Below, in pieces: positions 37,101 to 49,100 of a stretch of DNA of 64,000 nucleotides. Both the position numbers and the translations under genes were made by a program. Position 1 is the stretch's first letter. Each line of letters opens with the position of its first letter. Under the pieces are notes generated by a model, which made no database searches, was not told the origin of the DNA, and saw only the letters and a program-made list of their open reading frames with translations. The stretch comes from Trissonchulus latispiculum (Eukaryota; Nematoda; Enoplea; Enoplida; Ironidae). The stretch covers positions 1-64,000 of the forward strand of contig JASAND010023114.1 in the NCBI GenBank assembly GCA_030248195.1, written 5' to 3'.

Positions 37101-40100
37101 TTTAACGTGTATTTTTGGTCCAAAATTGGAAAAATCCAATTAAAGTTGCATCGCAAATTATAATTAATTCCTGGTATCCACGTACCAGTTTTTGCACAGC
37201 AACCATATTTAACGTGTGATTTTAGACCAAAATTAAAAAAATCCAATTAAAATTGCATCGCAAATTATAATTAATTCCTGGTGCCACTTTTGACACAGCA
37301 ACCATATTTAACGTGTGATTTTGAATCAAAATCCAATTATATTTTCTTCATCCTAAACACCTACCAGTTTTGGCACAGCAACCATTTACAGGCAACCAAA
37401 AGTAATTAAATTTGCAATCCAAATTATAATTACTTCCTAATGTTGCACCTTAAGGTGGTAGCAGTGAAATGCAACTTTAGCAGTATCTGTAGTGTATATA
37501 TATGTGGCAGTACGTTCAGTAACCTATTGTTAGCTCTTGCATGAAATTAAAGGACCAATTAGATTAAGTTAATGCTGCATTTAGCAAACTGCTGTTACAA
37601 TGCACTAAATCGCTAGCCGCATTAACGTAGAGATCACGTATAGAGATGGTAAATGTAGCAAGTATGATGCAGAAAAATGCAATTTGTTGATGCATGAAAT
37701 ATATATAGTGCACTTTTTCTGATGATATGATTAACAGAGGTATATATCACGTCTCAGAAGAGTCAGTCAGTCAATAGGTCAGTAAATACTGAAATAAGAT
37801 GAGGTGACAAGCCGAGGTATAGATTCCCAGAGTAATTAGTCAGTCATTGACTGTTTCGGTTCAGTCTCAATTTTGCTGACGACGACGACGAACAACGTTC
37901 CGCCATATTGTCGGGTTAGACGTTAGGACCATTTGCACTGATTCAGTTTCATCCACGTCGTCATGGATTTCCCTATTAATTTGACATTGACGTATGAAAT
38001 ATTCGTGATACTGAACCAATAGCCGTGCGCCCATATCAATGGCGAGATCCAAGTAATCTCTTTCCAAGGGCGTATAATTGGTTGAGCCAAGACGTGAAGC
38101 CTTGCTGTGAAAATAATGCAGACAATAAGTGCCCAAAGAAAAACAAGCCAACTAAATGTTTATGATTTGAGCAAGTTTGAAAAGGCAGTATTATATAATG
38201 AAGTTCATATGTGTAGTTACCTTCATTCTGACTTTTTTCCTTTGATGGTTGTAAATATGAGTATCCTGTTTTTTGCAAATTTGGCATGTGCATACGCTGG
38301 TAGTCCACTTTTCTAGGCATTCGTAGTGATAAACGTGTTCACACGTTGTGTAGCAAAATCGAGATCTTTCAAGAAATGGCTCTGTGCACACTACACAAGG
38401 AGTTGGATCTAGTATGGTAGTTTTAATCCACAGTTCGTCCGCTTTGTCAGACAATTCATCTCGTCGTGGACGTTTGCGAGTACCACGAGCGATGGAAGGT
38501 TGGTCGTTATTTTTTGACGGTATCTAAGCCGTTTAAGACAATAGTTGGAAAACGAACTTACGATAACTTATTAGACATGAATAACATAAAGAAGGATATT
38601 GTTAATCATATCTAAATGTGAAGCCTATGGTAGATATTGAAAAAGTTAAATACGTATATAAGTAAGATGTACACCCAAACCAGGATGTTCACGTTTGCTA
38701 TTAATTGGAGATTTAGATAGGAAAGTTACAGATTAAGAAAGGACAAAGCAACCAGTAGAAGAATATAGGTGGTCAACAGTCATTTTATGGAAAAAATAAG
38801 GAAGTATATAATTAGTGTAATGGATACATGTCTAAGAGATACAATGAAATACCATAGACGCTATCGGAATTAACGGACATGTCGAAGCAGAGTCCTCATT
38901 GATCAACGAATCTGTAGAGATCTGTAGATAAGACAAAAAGAAGACAATATCAAGTTTCAATGACAAATTGGTTTTTGTAGTCTAATGTTATTTGGATAGA
39001 AGGTTTAATGTTAACGTTTGGTAGTGTAATTAGCAATGAAACATTGTCAAAGTAATACCAGACTTACAATCTGGGGCTGCACTGGTGCCGGAGTAGGACT
39101 GGGAATCTGAAAAGACATATATATTCTAAGTAATTCCGATGACTTAGTTTCGATCACGTTAAGTTTAGCAAAAATGTAAAATGAGAATTATCGTGATGCA
39201 GAAATGTTTTGTCACATAAATATTAGAGACAATTAAACGTTCTGTTCGTTACCTCTATTAAAGGTATGATTACTGCCGTATTGCTGCCAGAAGTAGGTAG
39301 CTAAAACCTGTATATATTAGCGGTAACATTGTAGGGATTGACGCATTGTAATTTAATTCGACACTATCAATAGTAGTGATAGCATATTCTCCGCAACACT
39401 AGTTTAGTATCATGAGACTAAAACTAAGTATGATTGTATTAGTATGCTTACACTTGTTGGCGCCGAGGTTGAAGTAGATGTACTACTAACAGTACTAGTA
39501 GTGCTAACAGTACTAGTAATACTAGCAGTACTAACAGTTGTCGATTGCTCTTCCGCAATACTAGCAGTACTAACAGTTGTCGATTGTTCTTCCGTAATAG
39601 GATTGTGATTGCCGACCTCTTCTGAGTTTGGTAAACTATTCTAAAGTGTACAGAAGAGTAAAGAAACCATTTTGAAATTGCAACTATTGCTTAAGTTAAT
39701 GTGAATAGTTTTTGCAGGATGAAAGATGCATTATAAAAGTTGATTACTAAATGGAACAACATGTGTTAATCAATTAATCATCAATCATTAGTGCGATAGG
39801 TTGAAAGTTATAAGGTAAAGTTTAGTAATCTGTATACCTGTAGACCTTCATTTTCGGTTTGGATCGATGTAGATTCGGCCATTGTTCCGTCAGGTTCATC
39901 CAAAATTACATTTAAGCATAATCCATGTCTAGATAGACATACGTATGTTAAGTCTATTTATGCCATAAGCCAAAGTAATAACTGTGATGAAAGCCAAAAG
40001 AATATACATAACGACAGATAATAGGAATTTTCTGAAACACCAAAAAATTCTGGTACAAAATGTTGTGATACAAAATGGACAAGCCATATTTACCAAAACA

Positions 40101-43100
40101 GGCGATTGTAAAACGTCAGATAAATAGAACCCAAGACAAAATGCTACACTCGCAATTAAGAAAATGACATTGAAAGCTCCATAACGACGAGCTCACAATG
40201 GCAAGGTATAGCAGCAGCACCCAAGGAAAATAGTAATTATGGACTCCAAATGTGAAAAGAAAGGGAAGCCTTGTATCTAAGACTTGAATCTTATTGAGGT
40301 ACAGCAACTGGTAGGAAAGCACATTGAGAACAGAGATGTTAGAAGAAAAGTTATACAAAGTTTCAGCAAAGTGTAGCTAGGGTAATACGATATAAAAGAG
40401 CTGGAAAAGTTTGCTTTATGCAAGTTGTTGTCAAGCATCAACTTGGTACAAATATGACTAGCTCAAGGAATAGTTTTATGGAATCAATAATTGATGCACA
40501 AGGAAAAGCCACTCAAGGCAGTTAGTACCTAGTATTTAAGGACTCCAAATGTGAAAAGACGCTTTGAAAATAAACGTTGGATCTCATTGACGTACAGCAA
40601 CTGGTAGGAAAGCACAGTGAGCACATGGCTTTTAGAGGAAAAGTTATACAAAGTTTGATCAAAGTTTAGCTAGGGTAATACGTCATAAAAAGAGTTGGAA
40701 AAGCTTGCTTTATTCATCAACTTGGTACAAACAAGGCTAGCTAGCATAGTAGTATAACAAGTCTTTATGGACCCTAAACCCTATTTCAGGTCGTCGACAA
40801 AACCTTCTTTCTCTGACAATTCAGGGTCCATAAAAGACTTGTTCTGTTTTTAGTGGAGTATATTGAATTCCATTAGCCATTTATTTGTTACATTATGGAA
40901 TAACTAGAGAAAAGCTACTTTACCCAGCAGTAATCAGGCATGTTTAGCAATGGAGATATTGGACTGAATATGAAAAACTTAGTTTACCGTATGTTCTACA
41001 GAAAGCATATAGGCTAGCATCATTGAAACCAGTCATGTCTAGACGCTGTCTGTGGATTGTCCTCACTGGAAACGAGTTATGCTTGCTTACTTTGCTTATA
41101 TGGAGGCCTAAACAGGACCCTCCGCTGTTCCAAGGATAGAATTCACCATGACTGTCCATTGATGCCTGTCCATGGCAAGGTCAGCGAGTACAGTCTTCCA
41201 TTGCGACGACCAGAATCGATAAATGTGATGGAGCGCCAGGCACGACAGGTCCTTCTGGATCGTCCTTTGCCACGTCATCCGCGTACCGCCACGTGGGCGT
41301 CTCCAGTGAGGAGGAGGGTCTGCCAACAGTGCTCTTCTCGCTGGAAAAGGGGTGGGCCTGCGTAGTATATGGCCAAGGTATCTTAGACGACGATGTTGTA
41401 CTTCTTGAGAGCACAGTGGACCAGCACGAATCCGGGTTATCACTTCCCGGTTGGTAATCCTGTCACGGTAGCTGATGTTAAGCATTCGTCGCCAGCAACG
41501 AAATTCAAAGGCTTGAAGCCGAGCCAAGTCATTCACTTTGATTGGCCACGTTTCGCACGCATAAAGTAGGACTGGTCGGATCGCAGCCAGGTAGACCTTT
41601 ACCTTGGTACGCAGGTTTACTCTGTCGTCTGTCCACAGACAGTCCGTCAAGGTGGAAAATGCGTTTTCGGCCTTGGCGATTCTAGATCTAATTTCTTGAG
41701 TGGGGTTTCCATCGGCCCTGACAAAGCTGCCCAGATAGCAGAATTCATCAACATACTCTAACGCTTGACCTCTCAGCAGAATTGGAGCTTGGTCAGCCGA
41801 AGCTGACCGGACTACTTTAGTCTTTTCTGAGCTGATCAGAAGGCCAACGGTAGAAGCATAGTAGTCCAACCTGTCAATCATCAGGTTTAGGTCTGCAGAT
41901 GACTCAGCGAGCAAAGCGATATCGTCTGCGTAGTCCAGGTCAGTTAGACTCTCTCCTTGGCCCATCCATACACCATTACAGCCCTCAAGCGCCTTCCGTA
42001 GTACCATGTCGAGTACAAGATTGAACAGCAATGGTGAAAGTAGGGCTCCCTGTTTAACTCCGGTGTTCACTGTAAATTCTTCGGTCAGAGATGTGCCTAT
42101 TCGAACAGCACTTCTGCTGTGCTCATACATCCCTCTGATCAGTGAGACGACTTTGTCGGGCAACCCGTGATGGGCAAGGATATCATACATGCGAGAACGG
42201 TCAATAGAGTCAAAGGCCGCCTTGAAGTCGACAAAGGCTACCAGTACAGGCTGACGGTATTCATGCCTCAGCTCCATGATCTGACGCAGTGCAAATATCT
42301 GATCAACTGTACCGCGACCAGGACGGAAACCGCCCTGATTTTCCCGGAGATAAGGGTCCACGGCTTGACGGATTCGGTCTAGGATGATAGCCTCGACGAC
42401 CTTGTACGCCACGTCCAACAGAGAAATTCCACGATAGTTTTTGCATTCCGTCTTATTGCCTTTCTTAAACAGTGGGACAAGAACTGCTGTTTTCCAGTCA
42501 GACGGGAAATTTTCCGTTGTCCAAATTTTCTGGACAAGGCGGGTTATTTGTGTGCACACTGTTTCGCCACCGGCTTTCATCAGACATGCGCTTATACCAT
42601 CTTCACCTGGTGCGCTTGATGACCTCATTGCGTTTATCGCTCTACGGACTTCCGCTTTGCTCGGTACACTGTCTGATACGTTGAGGAAGCCATGGAAAGG
42701 CAGTTCAAAAAGTGGTGTTACCGGGGGCGGACGATTTAGCAGAGACTGAAAGTGCTCCTTCCATCGTTCGTTCCGCCGCTGAAAGCTCCGAATGACTGAA
42801 CCGTCGTTTTCGCGGATCACTTCACTGATGGCCGATCTTTTGCCTGCCGCGTGCCGAAGGGTTTTGAAGAGTTTTCCTGTGTCGCCATGGCGGGTGGCAT
42901 TGTTCATTGCATCGGCCTGACCTTGCCAATAAATATTCTTGTCTCTGACCATTCCTTCGGCTATTTCTGATGACAGCTGCCGACGCTGAGCAGTGCATGC
43001 AACTTGTCGACGTCTTTCTACGAGTTGCAGGGTATCCTGTGAAATCCATTGGTTTCTGCGCCTTCTGGTACCAGCTAGACTGGTGGCTGCTGAATCTTGG

Positions 43101-46100
43101 ATTGCCTGCTTAGTGGCAGCCCACAGGTTTTCCACGTCTTCTTCTTGGATGGCTTGAAACCTGTTCGCCAACTCTAAACGAAAGTTGGCTAGGACCGGGG
43201 CATCCTTCAGCTTTTCGGTGGCCAATCGGTAGCATGGGCGATGCTGTTTCCTGGAGCATAAACGAAGTTGTACACAGCAAACGATGGCCGCGTGATCCGA
43301 CTGTAGTGAGTTGCCCCAATAGGAGCGACAAGATAATATGGAGGACTTCCACTGCTGGCGGACGCAAACAAAGTCTATCTGTTTACGGGTCCTCCCATCG
43401 TTAGATGCCCAAGTTTCCAGATGGCGGCGCTTGTGCCGGAATAGAGTGTTCACAGCAAAGAGTCGATGATGCTCCAAGAAAGACACAAATCGATCACCGT
43501 TGTCATTGCGGGTGCCAATTGAGTGGCTTCCAATGCAGGACTCACAGGTCAGCTTTCTACCAATTGTGGCATTGAGATAGCCTAATACGATTAGGAAGTC
43601 TCTTCTGCAAATATCGGCGACATCTTCGTTCAACACCTGGTAGAAATCGTCCTTCAGTTGGTCGTCAGTAACGTTAGTTGGGGCGTAGCAGCACACAATG
43701 GACGTGGGGAACGGTGAAGTAGCGAGTCGGATGGTGGCGATTCGTTCCGATACCGGCGTGAATGCCAACACCGATTGAAGTAGGTTTGCGCTGATGGCAA
43801 AGCCCACACCGTACTGACCGTTCCCATTCGCCAGACCACTGTAATAAAGCTTGTAGCTGCTATGGCGAGGCTGACCATTCACAATTGCTGGAGTTGCTAT
43901 TGTGCAACTGCCAGAGTCCGGAATGCGGGTTTCGGAGAGGCCGGCAATGTGTATATTCCTGTCATTTAGTAATTTAGCCAGTAGCTCTTGTGCTCCTAGC
44001 TGGAGTAGTGAGCGGACATTCCATGAAGCGATGTTGATTTTAGATGATAATTTCGGTCGGATCCGAGTGGGACGTGCCGAAACCTGGTTTACTTGTCCCC
44101 TCAGCCCCAGGTTTCCACCATCGGCGTCCAGCTGGGGGGAGACCCAAGTGACGGGGGTCGCCCTAGCATTGGTCTGAAGATCATTTGGCATACTTATTCA
44201 TGGAACAGTTTCTGGCTGGGATACAACCAGGGGCGCCAGTCCTGGAGGCTGCTATTTGCCCATAGCTGGGGATCAGGTTAGCGATCAGCCAGAGCGTGTC
44301 CACTCGTCGGTGAGTCGTGACTGAAAGCCCAAGGGGCCTGATCTCCTCCTTGCAGTTTCTCCTTCTACCTCCACCACGCAGCGCCGGATGGTGAAGAGAC
44401 GCAACGTGGGGGTTTCCATCGCTGAACGGGGGATGGCCACCACCATTTCAGGACTTTTTATCGTGGTTTGTCACCCACTAGTCTCTTGATCGGTTATAGC
44501 GCCGATTACCCGCTTTCTCCCAACTCCAAAGAAACAGTCCAGCACTTTGTAGAGACGCAGTTCGAGACTGACTGCGCCCCACCAGACTCCTTTGGTGAAG
44601 GGGGTTTTGCGCCTTCGTTTATGCAAACTTCAGATAATATCTGGTGTGACGTGGCATGATCTCATCAGAAACCAGTCATGCACGTCACAAGTCTGAACAC
44701 CTGTGGTGCGTCCTGACCGGTCATGCATGACAACTCCAGCACACCTGTGGTGCAGCCTCGCCAAAATACCAGTCATGCGTGCCATGCTACTAGACCTCCT
44801 GTGGTCTGGCAAAATACCAGTCATGCACGTCACAAGTCTGAACACCTGTGGTGCGTCCTGACCGGTCATGCATGACAACTCCAGCACACCTGCGGTGCAG
44901 CCTCGCCAAAATACCAGTCATGCGTACCATACCACCAGACCGCCTGTGGTGTGTTCTGGCAAAATAACAGTCATGCACGTCACAAGTCTAAACACCTGCT
45001 GTGTGACCTCATCAAAACACCAGTCATGCATATCGTATATACACCTGGCCAGCGGCGGTGAGTTTCGTCAAAAACGTTTCGTCGTGCATTTCAAACGCCT
45101 GGGCGATGATCAATCACAGTTGATTAGGGCGAGATAGCTTAAAGACTCTGACAGCTTACAAGACCGGGAAGTATTTAAGGCTAACTGCCTCAGTCAAACA
45201 ACAAGAACTAAAAACGATTTCATTTCTCTCCAGTGTGGTTTCATTGCTGTATAATAATTGTCCAGATACAACGTTTAACTGTTGACTTCAAATCGAGCAT
45301 TATTGCTTTTACTGTTCAAGGTAAGACAACAATCATTACTGTATTTAAGTCCTGTGATTTAAAATCAATTTAAAACTGTACTGGTCTTTAAACTCTTTAG
45401 AGTCGTTCGACAGGTTTAATGGTTCAACTTTGGTTTATCACGAAATGCCTTAAACATTCAAACGCGTCAAAGCATAATTGTGCATTTTAGCGAAAGATAT
45501 TTTTGGAAGTTCAACTTTTATGAACATTTTACTATTGGTTGCAAAAAGCTCATCACAGATAATAAATTAAACTAATAAGACATAATCAATTATCTTAATT
45601 GAATGGATGTGATGATAGATTTCTGTTCGTTCAATTTTCAAAGTTGTTGTTTGAAAAAGGTACAAATTTATCCTTTTCGCATTTTGCTTAGGTACATGAA
45701 AGTTGTGGATACCTATATCCCTACCAGTAAATAAATAAATTCTAAAGACTTGGGATTTCCGTAGTTCCTTGAAATTAGCATAATGTTAGCCCAAGTTTTC
45801 ACGAAAAATGGCATAATTTTATTCAGCTGCGGTTACGCCATTTCATAAATTTTACAACAAAATGCAGTTTAAAATGGAAGCAATTTCATTATTTTTTCAA
45901 AATATATAATATTGTTTGTAGGTTTAAGAAACTGCTAAATAATTTTTATGCTGTTGAAAATCTTTATTTCTTAACAACTTAATGATTACAAAAGATTTCT
46001 GTACACTTTCTTTTCAAAAAATGTAAAAGCAGCATGTTTACACGTTGAGAAGCATTCTCAAAACGTCGTAATTTAATATTTCAAGCATATCTATTATGGT

Positions 46101-49100
46101 TGGGATCGTTTAGTGTATTCCCCATCATTTTATTTACTCTTGGCACTGTGATCGCAAAACATATAAAACCAAGAGTACATAATATAAGAGTAAGAAACTC
46201 TTACAGTAGCATGTACAATCCTGCTAGGTATGCTCGGTGCGTTAAGTCTGGACCCCCCCCCCCTCCGGAAAGTCTCGGGGGGGATCCCCACTTAGCACTA
46301 TATTACACGCTTTCATATAAGCGTGTGTCTGCTCGCTGATTGGCCCATTAGCCTAAGGCTTATGGTAGGTAATTTGTTAGCTATTTTAATTAATCAATTA
46401 TAACTTTAATTAGGTTAATGCAATTAAAAAACTGATATAAATGATAAAAATGAAAAAATGATATAAAAATTGTTGCATAATACAAAAATTCGAAGGAATG
46501 TAATGTGCTACAATTTTTATATCATTGGAAAGAGCAGAAAAAATGCTACAAAGTTGTCGAATTAGTTTTTAATTGCATTAACCTAATTAAAGTTATAATT
46601 AATTAATTGATTAAAGTAACTAATAAATTACCTACCATAAGCCTTAGGCTAATGGGCCAATCAGCGAGCAGACACACGCTTATATGAAAGCGTGGGGGGT
46701 CCCGACTTAACGCACCGAGCATACTTAGCAGGATTTGTACATGCTACTGTAAGAGTTTCTTACTCTTATATTATGTACTCTTGATAAAACTATATTCACT
46801 AGATGACATCTCAGAATTCAAATCCAGTATTTCCAAGAATATTCTTCCGCTTGTGCTGTGGTTAGAGCTAAAAGCATGAGGTTTGCAGCGTTCTCGAATA
46901 GGGTCCGAGCGTTTACTGGCAGCTTTCAAAAATTCGAGTTTTCTCATCAGCAGGTAAACTCATGAAGACCGGGCACGTACGCAACTTTCTATGCGAACGC
47001 GGGCCTATCAAGGTGTTTCCTTGACCAGTACAAATGACAAAGCGTCGGCAATTCTGCCTTAAAATATCAGCAATCGTGATTGGATTAGCCGTTTGCTTCA
47101 TCATTGTGGTAACCTGGCCACAGATAGACAAATCGCTTGGGTTACCATAACTGAATGTGCCAGGTAATGCCTGGATTTGAGGGATTTCGTTTCATTGTGA
47201 GGGGTCGGCTTCATCGGGAACAGCTGAAGTTTCACCGGCGAATGATCCAACTGTAGGCATCTGCAATTTGGAAGTATAGCCCTGTTGAAGGCCCCCATTC
47301 TTGTATGCTTCTTTTTCTACTTTCGAGATCAGATCCTCGATCTCATTTTTCAAGCGTTGAAGCGTTTCGTTCACCCCCTTACAGTACGCTTCTTCCACGG
47401 ATTTTGGACTCTCATTGGTAGCAGCATTGCGAACAATGACTAGCCTTGGAATCGGATCTTGTTCCCTACAATAATATATATAGAGCACGAAACTGTGATA
47501 ATTATAACACAAAATGCCAGCTGTTTTCAACCACTAAATCGCTACAGCTTTGATCTGCTAAAATTTTTCGAAAGTAAAATATAAATATAAAAGTATATAT
47601 ATTTGAGTTGACATTCACAATCTTTGCAGGATTAGTTTGACTACGGTTGCATAATTGATAAGAGTTTGCCACTAGGCAAGCTCTTTGTTATCAGAGAAAA
47701 AACCTGCTCTACTCGCAAACGGCGGATCTCCTGTCATCAAATTAGACCACCCATTCAAAGAAATTCCCACGCTATGCTTGTGTTCTAAGGCTCGAAGCAA
47801 GCACAAAATCGGCACACATTGCTTGTGTTTTCGAAACATAGAGCGGTGAGCGTACTCAGTTTCGCCCAGGTACTTATTGACGGTGGTTACCAGAGATGGA
47901 ACCAGGTCACCGGGTCAGTTCGGGTCACTTTTTGGACCGGGTCACCTGGTCAAGAGCTTCGACCCGGTCTTGACCCGGATTTCTGAATTTACCTCAAATA
48001 TTTTAAGTTTTTGGTTTATCAAGCTAAAATATTTGCTGAAATTTTTGTTCGATGTCCAACATTAATTTGCTTTTTTTCTTATATTCTAGTCTTGTAATTT
48101 TTGAGAACCATTATGTTATTCAATCTACATTTTCATAAAGAACAATGAATCAATTTGAAATGAGGTTAAATGCCAGTTGTTAATAAGAACGGCAGCAAAA
48201 TACAATCGGCAATTTTACTTATAAGCTACATTTGTCTGAAAAGCAATTTGTTAGAAAGCAAGCAGCAAATGAGATAATTTTGTTAAATATTAAACCTTCA
48301 ACATCAATGGCGAATTGTCTTGGCAAGGTTTTGGAATTTGTTGCGTTCTGTCAAAAGACCCATTTTCAAAATATCGCAGTCAATGAGACAGAATTAATTA
48401 CAACATAATTAATTAAAATTAGTATTCAATTACAACATAATTCGTGAATAAGCACAACCGCGTCAATACAGCGGCCACCCGGCTGTCAGAATTAGGCAAA
48501 TTCTGTCCGGAATAAAAATGCCTTATCCTACACTGGGATATATAACCAAGAGTTTTAAAATCTAATCTCGTTAAGAAATTATTTTCAAAAGTATCATTAA
48601 GTTGGCTGCAAACTATATATAAATGTCCAAAAGAACTCAGCACCATACATTTGTGAAAAAATGAAGCAATGCGAATAGAAAAACGAGAAATTTATCTTGG
48701 CTATTTGTTTACGACACTTTTTAAATTGCAAAGTTTGAAATAAAGCTTACTGTTCAGCCTTAGCCAATAATTTGGGGGCAACATCCGCGATGGTTCCCAA
48801 GCTCATTCTTCAGTTATTGTAATATTTCAGCAAACAAAGACCGTAAACGTTTTTAGATCTGTTTATACTAAACCTGACTTTAATTAAACTATATTTTATT
48901 AAAATAGCTGAAAACTTTTATGCTCTGATTGTTATGTACCTACCGAAAACTCTATTTTCTGCAGGGCAAACTAGCCACACTTCTAGGTCGAATAGTGTCT
49001 GGTAACCTTGGCAGAACCTGCGGGAGACAAAAAATTGTTTTCTAGTCGCACCTCCGCTATCCTGTTTCGCCAATGCAAAAACATAACAGCTGGGGCTATG

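Noticed and set aside
42167..44281. Several + strand ORFs over the LINE
   Set aside because: All are antisense to the 1027-aa LINE ORF.
48951..49020. An upstream exon for the 46913-47466 gene
   Set aside because: The borders are good, but its phase does not fit the next exon and the translation is not recognised.
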